A stretch of DNA of 64,000 nt from Afipia birgiae 34632 (GTDB taxonomy: Bacteria > Pseudomonadota > Alphaproteobacteria > Rhizobiales > Xanthobacteraceae): positions 1,180,392 through 1,244,391 of the forward strand of contig NZ_HG326652.1 in assembly GCF_000308295.2 (NCBI RefSeq). Reading direction: 5' to 3'. The translations under genes were made by a program, and so were the position numbers. This document shows positions 9,784 through 18,171 of this stretch, piece after piece; the first letter of the stretch is position 1, and each line of letters opens with the position of its first letter. A model generated the notes under the pieces. The model was not told where the DNA came from and ran no database searches. It saw nothing but the letters and a program-made list of their open reading frames with translations.

Positions 9784-10824
9784 ATGCACATTCGCAAAGA
9801 CGTCATCGACGCTATCGGCAACACTCCGCTCATCAAGCTGAAACGCGCCTCCGAAGAGACCGGGTGCACCATTCTCGGCAAGGCCGAGTTCATGAACCCG
9901 GGGCAGTCAGTGAAAGACCGCGCCGGAAAGCAGATGATCCTCGAGGCAGAGAAGCGCGGCGAGCTTAAGCCCGGCGGCCTTGTCGTTGAGAGCACCGCCG
10001 GGAACACCGGCATCGGCCTCGCCCTCGTCGCCGCCGCGCGTGGTTACCGCACCATCATCGTGATCCCGGAAACGCAAAGCCAGGAAAAGAAGGACGTGCT
10101 GCGGCTGTTCGGCGCCGAACTCGTGGAAGTACCGGCGCTGCCGTTCAGTAATCCGAACAATTACCAGCATGTCGGCCGCCGGCTCGCGGATGAACTGCGC
10201 AAGACCGAAAAGAACGGCGTCATCTTCGCCGATCAGTGGAACAACCTCGACAACCGCAAGGCCCATTACGTCTCGACCGGTCCCGAAATCTGGGACCAGA
10301 CGGATGGCAAGGTCGACGGCTTCATCTGCTCCATCGGCACGGGCGGTACGCTCGCGGGAGCTGCCACTTTCCTGCGCGAGAAGAAGAAGGACATCATGAT
10401 CGGCGTGGCGGATCCGCGCGGCGCTGCGATGTACAACTATTTCGACCACGGCGAGGTCAAGGCGACCGAAGGGGGCTCGGTGACCGAAGGCATCGGCCTC
10501 GGGCGCGTCACCCCGGTCATCGAGGGCGTCAAGGTCGACAAGGCCTATCTGATCGAAGACGCGGAAGCGGTGCCGATCGTGTTCGACCTGCTCGAACATG
10601 AAGGCATCTGCGTTGGCGGCTCGTCCGGCATCAATATCGCTGGCGCCATCCGTCTCGCGAAGGATCTTGGCCCTGGCCACACCATCGTGACCGTTCTTGC
10701 CGACTACGGCACGCGGTATCAGTCGAAGCTGTTCAACCCGGACTTCCTGCGCTCGAAGAATCTGCCGGTGCCAGCGTGGCTTGAACGCAAGAGCACGATC
10801 AAGCCGCCGTTCGAGAAGGTGTAG
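9784..10824 (+). CDS. cysK: Cysteine synthase A (O-acetylserine sulfhydrylase)
   Basis: PLP enzyme that makes L-cysteine from O-acetylserine and sulfide in the cytosol. The start at MHIRKDVIDAIGNTPLIKL (9784) fits the family; the frame is open further upstream but that part is not homologous-looking. The PLP lysine lies in PGQSVKDRAGK, the substrate loop is ESTAGNTGIGLA, the phosphate-binding loop is GTGGTLAGA, and GGSSGINIAGA is near the C-terminus. At 346 residues it is slightly longer than E. coli CysK (~323), as in related alphaproteobacteria. It converges with aapP; a strong palindrome lies between them. Confidence 0.95.
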   Translation: MHIRKDVIDAIGNTPLIKLKRASEETGCTILGKAEFMNPGQSVKDRAGKQMILEAEKRGELKPGGLVVESTAGNTGIGLALVAAARGYRTIIVIPETQSQEKKDVLRLFGAELVEVPALPFSNPNNYQHVGRRLADELRKTEKNGVIFADQWNNLDNRKAHYVSTGPEIWDQTDGKVDGFICSIGTGGTLAGAATFLREKKKDIMIGVADPRGAAMYNYFDHGEVKATEGGSVTEGIGLGRVTPVIEGVKVDKAYLIEDAEAVPIVFDLLEHEGICVGGSSGINIAGAIRLAKDLGPGHTIVTVLADYGTRYQSKLFNPDFLRSKNLPVPAWLERKSTIKPPFEKV

Positions 10825-10859
10825 TTTTCTCCGTCATTTGCGAGCGAAAGCGATCCTGA

Positions 10860-10894
10860 CTTTACCTCTCCCCGCATGCGGGGGAGAGGTAAAG
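10860..10894. terminator. Perfect palindrome between convergent cysK and aapP
   Basis: A stem of about 16 base pairs, CTTTACCTCTCCCCGCA against TGCGGGGGAGAGGTAAAG, with almost no loop. It lies 35 bases after the cysK stop and 4 bases before the aapP stop, so it can act on both strands. CCTCTCCCCGC...GCGGGGAGAGG hairpins recur in Bradyrhizobium-type genomes, so it may also be a dispersed repeat. The sequence just upstream (CGTCATTTGCGAGCG) resembles a remnant of another common intergenic repeat. Confidence 0.7.
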
Positions 10895-10898
10895 ATAG

Positions 10899-11639
10899 TC
10901 ACCGCAAGATCTGGCTGAGGAACAGCTTGGTCCGCGCATGCTGCGGATGTGAGAAGAACTGGTCCGGCGTGTTGGCTTCGACGATCTGACCGGCATCCAT
11001 AAACACGACGCGGTCGGCGACCTCGCGCGCGAAGCCCATTTCGTGGGTGACCACCAGCATGGTCATCCCCTCCTTGGCGAGATCGACCATGGTGTCGAGC
11101 ACCTCCTTGACCATCTCCGGATCGAGCGCGGAGGTTGGCTCGTCGAACAGCATCACTTTCGGATTCATGGTCAGCGCACGGGCAATCGCCACGCGCTGCT
11201 GCTGCCCGCCTGAAATCTGGCCGGGATACTTGTCGGCCTTGTCGGGTATCCGCACGCGCTCGAGATATTTCATCGCTGCGGCTTCCGCATCCTTCTTCGG
11301 AATGTTGCGGACCCAGATCGGCGCCAGCGTGCAGTTTTCCAGCACGGTCAGGTGCGGAAACAGATTGAAGCTCTGGAACACCATGCCGACCTCGCGGCGC
11401 ACGTCGTCGACGCGGCGCAGGTTTGGCCCCAGTTCGATACCATCGATGACGATGCGGCCTTCCTGAAACTCCTCCAGCGCATTGATGCAACGGATCAGCG
11501 TCGACTTGCCGGAGCCCGACGGCCCGCAAACCACGATGCGTTCGCCGCGGCCGACGATCATGTCGATGTCGCGCAGCACGTGGAAGTCACCGAACCACTT
11601 GTTGAGGCCCGAGATGCTGACAATGGGATCTGCGGTCAT
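10899..11639 (-). CDS. aapP: General L-amino acid ABC transporter ATP-binding protein
   Basis: The ATPase driving AapQM-mediated uptake. The 246-residue protein has Walker [10 protein letters not shown] near residue 39, the Q-loop FQSFNLFPH, the signature SGGQQQR, Walker [13 protein letters not shown] and the switch histidine in VVTHEMGFA. It is the last gene of aapJQMP, 9 bases after aapM. Family knowledge: Aap transports a broad range of L-amino acids in rhizobia. The same architecture is called BztD in Rhodobacter. Confidence 0.96.
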   Translation of the reverse strand: MTADPIVSISGLNKWFGDFHVLRDIDMIVGRGERIVVCGPSGSGKSTLIRCINALEEFQEGRIVIDGIELGPNLRRVDDVRREVGMVFQSFNLFPHLTVLENCTLAPIWVRNIPKKDAEAAAMKYLERVRIPDKADKYPGQISGGQQQRVAIARALTMNPKVMLFDEPTSALDPEMVKEVLDTMVDLAKEGMTMLVVTHEMGFAREVADRVVFMDAGQIVEANTPDQFFSHPQHARTKLFLSQILR

Positions 11640-11648
11640 GATTTCATC

Positions 11649-13172
11649 TCAGACATTCTTGTGAACGTTCAGGCGGCGTTCCACAAACAGCGAGTAACGC
11701 GACATTCCAAAGCAGAACACGAAGTAGATCATTCCGGTGAACGCAAAGCCGGTGAACAGTGTTGTGGGCGTCGCCCAGTTCGGATCGGCGAAGGATGCGC
11801 GCAACTGACCAAGCAGATCGAAGATCGCCACAATCAGCACCAGCGTCGTGTCCTTGAACAGCGCGATAAAGCTGTTGACCAGAGCCGGAATGACATTCCG
11901 CAGCGCCTGCGGCATCACAATCAGGCCGGTGGTTTTCCAGTACGACAGGCCGAGCGCATTCGCCGCTTCCGGTTGTCCGCGCGGAACAGCCTGCAAGCCG
12001 CCGCGGATGACTTCCGCGTTGTACGCGCCGGCAAACAGCGCGATGCCGATCAGCACGCGCACCAGACCATCGACCGTGAAGTTGCCCGGCAGGAACAGCG
12101 GAAGCATGTATGTCGCAAAGAACAGCACGGTGATCAGCGGCACGCCGCGCCAGAATTCGATGAAAGCGATCGAGAACACGCGGATCAGCGGAATGGTTGA
12201 GCGGCGGCCGAGCGCAAGCAAGATGCCGACCGGCATCGACGCGGCAATTCCGGTGACAGATACAACAAGCGTCACAAGCAGACCGCCCCACGACCGTGTG
12301 TCGACGATCGGCAGGCCGCCCTGATCAAGGCGCATCACCTTTATGACGATGGCGATACCGACAAAGATCGCAATGCTGCGAAACAGGGCTCGCCAGCCGT
12401 TGCGAAGTCCGCCGCTGAAGAAAAACACAAGCAAGGATACGATGACGGTGGTTGCAGTCAGATCCGCCCACAGCGGCGAATGGAACCGCTCGGTATAATC
12501 GCGCAGCCACTCCAGCGGCCACACCAGCCAGCCAAGCCCTCGCCCCAGCCAGGCAATCGCCTCGCCCAGCAACGCGATTGGCTGGCTTAACCAGCCGCGG
12601 CTCATCGTAGCCCCGGCCTCTGCAAACCGGGTGCCCGCGTCGACAAGGCTGGACGCGAATCCCGATCCAAGATCGGCGACCCAATGCACCGCGAAGCCCT
12701 TCAGGCCGCCGCCGCGCAACAGAAAGAATCCGATCGCGGGATAGGCCGCGAAGAACAGCCCGGAGTTGAGCGCTTTCGCTGGCGCGCGCGGAATCAGAAG
12801 CGGCAGAAGCAGCAACGCACCGAGTGCAAATGTGAGATTAACCCGCCAGCGTTCGTCCTCGGGATAGAAGCCGTAGATGAACTGATCGAGCTTCGCCTGA
12901 ATGAACGGCCAGCACGCGCCGACCACGCGCCCCACGTTCGACTCGAGGCAGGCGTTTCGATCGCTGCCCTGCCAAACGGCATCGATCAGCATGAACCTCA
13001 CGACAGGGACGAGGGTCAGCCACAGCAACGCTGCGCCGATCAATGTGATCATGATGTTGAGCGGCGAGTTGAACAGCCGCTCGCGTGCGAAGCCGATCAG
13101 GCCCGTGGTCCTGACCGGAGCGCGGCGCGGTGCGACGATGTCCTGCCGGACGAAGGCTGCCTGCTTGGTCAT
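11649..13172 (-). CDS. aapM: General L-amino acid ABC transporter permease AapM, with large insertion
   Basis: A membrane permease that pairs with AapQ. Early residues match AapM (LIDAVWQGSDRNACL, FIQAKLDQFIYGFYPEDERW). The conserved permease domain starts at SWGGLLVTLVVSVTGIAAS, with the EAA loop ANALGLSYWKTTGLIVMPQA near the C-terminus. It is 507 residues long, whereas the rhizobial AapM I know is about 384. The extra ~120 residues lie at about 157-280, between the third TM region and the permease domain, and contain Trp/Leu-rich hydrophobic stretches (LGEAIAWLGRGLGWLVWPL and a predicted TM). It overlaps aapQ by 4 bases. Confidence 0.94.
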   Translation of the reverse strand: MTKQAAFVRQDIVAPRRAPVRTTGLIGFARERLFNSPLNIMITLIGAALLWLTLVPVVRFMLIDAVWQGSDRNACLESNVGRVVGACWPFIQAKLDQFIYGFYPEDERWRVNLTFALGALLLLPLLIPRAPAKALNSGLFFAAYPAIGFFLLRGGGLKGFAVHWVADLGSGFASSLVDAGTRFAEAGATMSRGWLSQPIALLGEAIAWLGRGLGWLVWPLEWLRDYTERFHSPLWADLTATTVIVSLLVFFFSGGLRNGWRALFRSIAIFVGIAIVIKVMRLDQGGLPIVDTRSWGGLLVTLVVSVTGIAASMPVGILLALGRRSTIPLIRVFSIAFIEFWRGVPLITVLFFATYMLPLFLPGNFTVDGLVRVLIGIALFAGAYNAEVIRGGLQAVPRGQPEAANALGLSYWKTTGLIVMPQALRNVIPALVNSFIALFKDTTLVLIVAIFDLLGQLRASFADPNWATPTTLFTGFAFTGMIYFVFCFGMSRYSLFVERRLNVHKNV

Positions 13173-14374
13173 GCGGCAAGGCTCCGGTTCAGACGCCAGC
13201 CGTAGAAACTCATGATCGCGCTCGTGACCAGCGAGATCAGCAGATAGACGCCCATGGTCAGCGCGATGATCTCGACAGCCTGCCCGGTCTGGCTCAATGC
13301 AGTACCGGCGAAGACCGAGAACAGATCGGGGTAACCGATCGCGACCGCGAGCGACGAGTTCTTGGTCAGATTGAGATACTGGTTGGTCAGCGGCGGCAGG
13401 ATCACGCGCATCGCCTGCGGAATGATAATCAGCCGCAGTGTCTCTCCCCGCGACAGACCAAGCGACGCGCCCGCTTCCATCTGCCCCTTCGGCACGGATT
13501 GCAAACCGGCGCGGACGATTTCAGCGATGAACGCGGCGGTATAGGTCGACAGGGCGATAGTCAGCGCCGCGAATTCCGGCAGAACCTTCGCGCCGCCAGC
13601 GAAGTTGAAGCCCTTCAGTTGCGGCATGTCGAACGTGACAGGCGCGCCAAAGATCGCCACGGCCAGCGCGGGCAACCCGATCAGCATGGCCACGACAAAC
13701 GGCCAGATCGTGAGCTTCTCTCCGGCGGCGAACAACTGGCGGCGTGCGTAGGCGCGCATCGCAAGCGACGCGACGATACCGATTGCAATGGCAACGACAA
13801 AGACGCCAAACGATGGCTGTGGAACAGGATCGGGAACGATCAGTCCGCGATTACTCAGAAACACGCTGCCGAACAGCGAGATGCTCTGGCGCGGACTTGG
13901 CAGCGTCGCCAGCACGGCCAGATACCAGAACAGGATCTGGAACAGCAGCGGCAGGTTGCGGATCACCTCGACATAGCCGCCGGAAATCCGCGCCAGCAGC
14001 CAGTTCGGCGACAGGCGTCCCAAGGCAACGAGCACACCGATGATGGTTGCGATCACGATTCCGATGATCGACACCAGCAGCGTATTCAGCAGGCCGACAA
14101 CAAACACCCGCGCGTAAGTGTCGCCTTCGGTAAACGGGATCAGCGCCTGACTGACGGCGAAGCCCGCCGTGTTGGACATGAATCCGAAACCGGACGCGAT
14201 CCGCTGGGCTTGAAGGTTGGTCCGCGCATTCTCGAAAATTTCGTAACCGATCCAGACGACGACTGCGACGAACAGAACCTGTACGACCACGCCGCCCCAC
14301 CCCGCCTGGCCGCCCAGCGCACGGCGAAGCCGTGCAACCAGTTGCAGTGGGGGCTTGCGGGGTTCGTTAGCCAT
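13169..14374 (-). CDS. aapQ: General L-amino acid ABC transporter permease AapQ
   Basis: A membrane permease of the His/Glu/Gln/Arg/opine subfamily, forming the transmembrane pair with AapM. It has several TM segments from about residue 30 onward, the conserved FVVGLLNTLLVSIIGIVIA segment, and the EAA loop EAGASLGLSRGETLRLIIIP. I chose the ATG at 14374 (MANEPRKPPLQ); a TTG 15 bases upstream would add five residues. It follows aapJ by 18 bases and overlaps aapM by 4 bases, so it is translationally coupled. About 401 residues, normal for AapQ. Confidence 0.95.
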   Translation of the reverse strand: MANEPRKPPLQLVARLRRALGGQAGWGGVVVQVLFVAVVVWIGYEIFENARTNLQAQRIASGFGFMSNTAGFAVSQALIPFTEGDTYARVFVVGLLNTLLVSIIGIVIATIIGVLVALGRLSPNWLLARISGGYVEVIRNLPLLFQILFWYLAVLATLPSPRQSISLFGSVFLSNRGLIVPDPVPQPSFGVFVVAIAIGIVASLAMRAYARRQLFAAGEKLTIWPFVVAMLIGLPALAVAIFGAPVTFDMPQLKGFNFAGGAKVLPEFAALTIALSTYTAAFIAEIVRAGLQSVPKGQMEAGASLGLSRGETLRLIIIPQAMRVILPPLTNQYLNLTKNSSLAVAIGYPDLFSVFAGTALSQTGQAVEIIALTMGVYLLISLVTSAIMSFYGWRLNRSLAA

Positions 14375-14392
14375 TGCCGCGTCCGGCAAGGT

Positions 14393-15433
14393 TTAGCGAA
14401 TGGGCGGTGCGTACTGCAGCCCGCCCTGATTCCAGAGCTTGTTCAACCCCCGCGCGATTCCGAGCTTCGAGCCGGCGCCAACATTGCGATCGAAGGATTC
14501 ACCGTAGTTACCGGTCGCCTTGATAATGCGCGTCACCCAATCCTTGGTCAGGCCAAGTTGCTCGCCGAGGTTGCCGTCGGTGCCGAAAATCCGCTTCAGC
14601 TCGGGCTTGTTCGACTTCGCCATTTCATCGACGTTCTTTTGCGTGACGGCATATTCCTCGGCATTGATCATCGCGAACAACGTCCACTTCACGATATCGA
14701 ACCACTGGTCGTCGCCGTGACGCACCACGGGACCGAGCGGCTCCTTGGAAATCACTTCCGGCAGGACGGCGTGGTCGTTCGGCGCGGCGAGCTTGAGACG
14801 CTCGGCATACAGCTGCGAGACGTCGGACGTGAACACATCGCAACGGCCCGATTCGTAAGCCTTCAATGTCTCGTCCGCGGTGCCGAACGCGATCAGCTCG
14901 TACTTCATATTGTTGCCCTTGAAGTAGTCCGAGACGTTCTGCTCATTGGTCGTGCCGGTCTGAACGCAGATCGACGCGCTGTTCAGTTCGAGCGCGGAAT
15001 TCACCTTGAGCGACTTGCGGATCATGAAACCCTGCCCGTCGTAGTAGGAAATGCCGGTGTAGTTCAGGCCCAGCGACGTGTCGCGCGACAGCGTCCAGGT
15101 CGAGTTGCGCGACAGCACATCAATCTCACCCGACTGGAGCGCCGTGAAGCGGTCTTTCGCGGACAGCGGCACGAATTTCACTTTGGTCGAATCATTGAAA
15201 ATCGCCGCAGCGAGCGCGCGGCACACATCGACATCGAGACCGGTCCAGTTGCCCTTGTCATCCGGCGATGAGAAACCGGGCAATCCCTGGCTGACACCGC
15301 AGGACAGGCTGCCCCGGTCCTTCACGCCCTGCAGCGTCCCGCGGTCCTTGGGCTTGTCCTGCGCCTGAGCAAGGGCGGGTTGGACGGCAAATGCCGTGAG
15401 AGCCGAAATAAGAGCGAACGAGACCCGTTTCAT
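14393..15433 (-). CDS. aapJ: General L-amino acid ABC transporter substrate-binding protein
   Basis: The periplasmic binding protein that captures L-amino acids for AapQMP. The start is at MKRVSFALISALTAFAVQPA (15433), a clear Sec signal peptide cut after ALAQA; longer in-frame starts would destroy the signal. It belongs to the family 3 solute-binding fold, with GSLSCGVSQGLPGFS and FVPLSAKDRFTALQSGEIDVLSR. About 346 residues. It heads the operon aapJ-aapQ-aapM-aapP. The 220 bases between it and the divergent beta-lyase gene must hold both promoters. Confidence 0.96.
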   Translation of the reverse strand: MKRVSFALISALTAFAVQPALAQAQDKPKDRGTLQGVKDRGSLSCGVSQGLPGFSSPDDKGNWTGLDVDVCRALAAAIFNDSTKVKFVPLSAKDRFTALQSGEIDVLSRNSTWTLSRDTSLGLNYTGISYYDGQGFMIRKSLKVNSALELNSASICVQTGTTNEQNVSDYFKGNNMKYELIAFGTADETLKAYESGRCDVFTSDVSQLYAERLKLAAPNDHAVLPEVISKEPLGPVVRHGDDQWFDIVKWTLFAMINAEEYAVTQKNVDEMAKSNKPELKRIFGTDGNLGEQLGLTKDWVTRIIKATGNYGESFDRNVGAGSKLGIARGLNKLWNQGGLQYAPPIR

Positions 15434-15653
15434 AGAAAGACCTTTCCCGATGGTTCGGCGCTGGCGACGGACAACGTCGCGCGAGGCAAAACGATCCTGC
15501 TGATGCGTGCGAAACCCAGCTAAATATCTGGTCTGCATAACAGAACGCCGAGCGAGACGGGTCAAGGGGTTGACGTCGGCCGTCACGGTCAGCTTACTGA
15601 GCATACTACTCATAGGCAGCGTATTGGTCATTGTCGAGCAACGCTGCGGCAAG

Positions 15654-16877
15654 ATGTCTTCCACAAGTGAACATCACATGATTTCCCGAAAAGACGATCG
15701 ACCTTCCGCACCGCTCGATCCACAGACCGAACTGGTAACGTCCGGCCGCGATACCATTGCGCAAAAGGGTTTCATCAATCCGCCCATCGTGCGCGGTTCA
15801 ACGGTGCTTTACCCGACCGCCGAAGACCTCCACGCGCATCGCGGAGAGTTTCAATACGGCCGCCACGGGACGCCGACCACAAAGGCGCTCCAGCAGGCCC
15901 TGATGGCGCTCGAAGGACCGAACTGTGCCGGCGTGGGAATCGCGCCATCCGGCGTTGCGGCGATTTCCACAGCGCTGTTGGCGATTCTCAAGGCCGGCGA
16001 TCATTTACTCGTTATCGACAGCGCATACCGTCCGACCCGGAATTTCTGTGACACGCTGCTCAAGCGCTACGGCATCGAGACTACCTACTTCGATCCACTG
16101 ATTGGCGCGGGCATCGAGAAGCTGTTCAAGTCCAACACCCGTGCGGTCCTTGTCGAAGCGCCAGGTTCTCAGTCATTCGAGATGCCGGATATTCCGGCCA
16201 TCGCGGCCGTCGCTCATGCCAAGGGCGCGCTGGTCGTCGACGATAACACCTGGGCAACACCGCTGTATCATCGGTCGCTCGACCAGGGCGTCGATATCAG
16301 CATCCAGGCCGGGACGAAATATATCGGCGGCCACTCCGACATCATGTTCGGGACCATTTCCGCCAACACGAAGACGTGGCCTCTGATCACCGAAGCGATC
16401 CGGCTGCTCGGCGTATGCGCCGGACCTGACGATGTGTTTCTCGCCCTGCGCGGGCTCCGGACATTGGCCGTGCGTCTCGCTCATCACCAGCAGGCCGGTC
16501 TCGACATGGCGCGCTGGTTCGCGGCGCGTCCCGAAGTTCTTCGCGTCATTCACCCGGCGCTCGAAACCGATCCCGGGCATGCGATCTGGAAACGCGATTT
16601 CACCGGCGCGACGGGTCTGTTCAGCATCGTGCTGAAGCCTGCGTCGAAACAGGCGGTCGATGCGTTCCTCGACACCGTCACGCTGTTCGGCATGGGCTAT
16701 TCGTGGGGCGGATTCGAGAGCCTCGTGATCCCGTTCGACTGCTCGTCATATCGGACGGCAACGACATGGAATCCGGGCGGCCCGACGCTGCGTTTCCACA
16801 TCGGCCTCGAGAATCTGGATGATCTGAAATCCGATCTGGCGCGCGGCTTCGATGCATTCAACGCGGCAGCGAAATAA
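15654..16877 (+). CDS. metC: Cystathionine beta-lyase
   Basis: PLP-dependent Cys/Met metabolism enzyme that cleaves cystathionine to homocysteine, pyruvate and ammonia. The PLP-binding lysine is in SIQAGTKYIGGHSDIMFG; VRGSTVLYPT, YGRHGTPTTKALQQALMALE and the C-terminal YSWGGFESL loop are typical of MetC rather than CGS. Two ATG starts are possible, 15654 and 15678, neither with a strong ribosome-binding site; the frame stays open upstream to 15507, but that stretch is not homologous in look. About 407 residues from 15654. It faces the LpxB-N gene convergently, with a palindromic repeat between. Confidence 0.92.
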   Translation: MSSTSEHHMISRKDDRPSAPLDPQTELVTSGRDTIAQKGFINPPIVRGSTVLYPTAEDLHAHRGEFQYGRHGTPTTKALQQALMALEGPNCAGVGIAPSGVAAISTALLAILKAGDHLLVIDSAYRPTRNFCDTLLKRYGIETTYFDPLIGAGIEKLFKSNTRAVLVEAPGSQSFEMPDIPAIAAVAHAKGALVVDDNTWATPLYHRSLDQGVDISIQAGTKYIGGHSDIMFGTISANTKTWPLITEAIRLLGVCAGPDDVFLALRGLRTLAVRLAHHQQAGLDMARWFAARPEVLRVIHPALETDPGHAIWKRDFTGATGLFSIVLKPASKQAVDAFLDTVTLFGMGYSWGGFESLVIPFDCSSYRTATTWNPGGPTLRFHIGLENLDDLKSDLARGFDAFNAAAK

Positions 16878-16895
16878 TCCGCATCAGCGCTGCGT

Positions 16896-17000
16896 CGTCA
16901 TCCTGAGGTGCGAGCGCTTGCGAGCCTCGAAGGATCACTGTCCGCGACCTCGCCGTCGCCCTTCGAGGCCTCCGCTTCGCTACGGCACCTCAGGATGACG
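16896..17000. repeat. Dispersed palindromic repeat (CGTCATCCTGAGGTGC type)
   Basis: The ends are exact inverted copies, CGTCATCCTGAGGTGC and GCACCTCAGGATGACG, with an interior GCCTCGAAGGAT...CCTTCGAGGC that also pairs, giving a ~105-base hairpin. Elements with these ends are very common between genes in Bradyrhizobium and Rhodopseudomonas genomes (recalled, not searched). It lies between two convergent genes and could stop transcription in both directions. Confidence 0.85.
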
Positions 17001-17017
17001 GCGTATCCGCAATAACC

Positions 17018-17356
17018 TCAGTTCTTCTCGACCTTCGAGCCCGAACCGCGGTTCTTGAGGATCAGCATGATGTTGCGGATGTAGATGATGGTCGCGAGTC
17101 CCTGCCCCAGGATAATCACCGGCTCGCGCTTGGCGATGCCATAGACCAGCGTCATCAATCCGCCGCCCATCGAGAAGAACCAGAACGCCATCGGCACGAC
17201 ACTCTGGCCAGCGCGCTCGCTCGAAATCCACTGCACGAGAAAGCGTGCGGTGAACAGCAATTGCGCGATCAGACCGAACGCGAGCCAGAAGTCGAACTTC
17301 GCGACGAACACATCGTAGAGATAATTGCCAAGATCCTGACCGAACTGAATCAGCAT
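17018..17356 (-). CDS. LpxB N-terminal-domain (LAB_N) small membrane protein
   Basis: A 112-residue integral membrane protein with about three TM helices (FDFWLAFGLIAQLLFTARF, PMAFWFFSMGGGLMTLVYGI, PVIILGQGLATIIYIRNI). The motif FLVQWISSERAGQSVVP is typical of the lipid-A-disaccharide synthase N-terminal domain family, without the LpxB catalytic part. The ATG at 17356 overlaps the stop of the GT2 gene (TGATG). Such proteins are found next to polyprenyl-phosphate glycosyltransferases; a plausible role is as membrane partner of the GT2, comparable to RgtF with RgtE in Rhizobium. That comparison is inference. Confidence 0.88.
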   Translation of the reverse strand: MLIQFGQDLGNYLYDVFVAKFDFWLAFGLIAQLLFTARFLVQWISSERAGQSVVPMAFWFFSMGGGLMTLVYGIAKREPVIILGQGLATIIYIRNIMLILKNRGSGSKVEKN

Positions 17357-18111
17357 CACGTCACCTCCGTCGCAACCGGCGTGGATTTCTTGCGGCGGAT
17401 CAGCCACCACACGCCCGCGAGATCCATGATTCCGATCCAGAGCCGATCGAAGAAACCGTAGTTCGAAACACCGGAATGGCGCGGACGGTCGATCACATCG
17501 ACGTAGACGATGTCGTAACCCTCTCGCCGCACCAGCGCCGGCAGAAAACGATGCAGACCATCGAAATATGGCAGGGCGAGGAACACGTCACGGCGCAGCG
17601 CCTTTAATCCGCAGCCGGTATCGCGCGTACCATCATGCAGGATCGCATTACGCACGCCGTTGGCGGTGCGAGACTGAAATTTCTTGAAGCCGGTGTCCTT
17701 GCGCCCGACGCGCTGGCCCGCTGCAAGCCCGACCTTGTCGCCGCCCTTCTCGAGCGCCTCGATCAAAGCCGGAAGGAATGCCGGATTGTTCTGCCCGTCG
17801 CCGTCGAGCGTGGCGACGATCTTTCCACGCGCCGCGCGAATGCCGGTGCGCACCGCAGCCGACTGCCCGCTGGAAGCCGCATGGCGGATCTGGCGCACGT
17901 TGTTTCGCGCCTTCATTTCTGCGGCAAGCCGTTCGCCGGTCGCGTCCGTCGAGCCATCGTTGACGTAGATGATTTCATAGGCCCAGCGGCCATCGAGCGC
18001 CGCAGCGATCTCGGCGATCAGCGGCGCGACGTTGTCCTGTTCGTTGCGGACTGGAACCACAATCGATACGTCGGGGGCCGGCAGGCCGGAGTTGGCTGGT
18101 TGATCGCTCAT
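17356..18111 (-). CDS. Polyprenyl-phosphate glycosyltransferase, GT2 family (ArnC/Dpm1-like)
   Basis: Probably charges undecaprenyl phosphate with a sugar on the cytoplasmic side, making the donor for the ArnT-like enzyme nearby. The GT2 core reads SIVVPVRNEQDNVAPLIAEI, EIIYVNDGSTDATGERL, then TLDGDGQNNPAFLPALIEAL (the DxD-like motif) and RDTGCGLKALRRDVFLALPY. There is only one weak hydrophobic stretch near the C-terminus, unlike ArnC, which has two TM helices; the LAB_N protein encoded next may replace them. The start at MSDQPANSG (18111) is preferred to 18147. The nature of the sugar is unknown. Confidence 0.9.
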   Translation of the reverse strand: MSDQPANSGLPAPDVSIVVPVRNEQDNVAPLIAEIAAALDGRWAYEIIYVNDGSTDATGERLAAEMKARNNVRQIRHAASSGQSAAVRTGIRAARGKIVATLDGDGQNNPAFLPALIEALEKGGDKVGLAAGQRVGRKDTGFKKFQSRTANGVRNAILHDGTRDTGCGLKALRRDVFLALPYFDGLHRFLPALVRREGYDIVYVDVIDRPRHSGVSNYGFFDRLWIGIMDLAGVWWLIRRKKSTPVATEVT

Positions 18112-18171
18112 GTGCCGATTGGTCCGAAAGCCCGAAAATGTGGCCAAATAGCCGCACCGGGCGACCGCTTC

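Noticed and set aside
13130..15271. A 713-codon open frame on the plus strand opposite aapQ and aapJ
   Set aside because: It is the mirror of GC-rich coding DNA; Gln/Arg/His-rich composition, no domains, and the minus-strand aap genes are unmistakable.
15507..15653. N-terminal extension of the beta-lyase with a TM-like segment
   Set aside because: The segment overlaps the aapJ/metC promoter region and is unlike MetC proteins; the start at 15654 or 15678 is more sensible.
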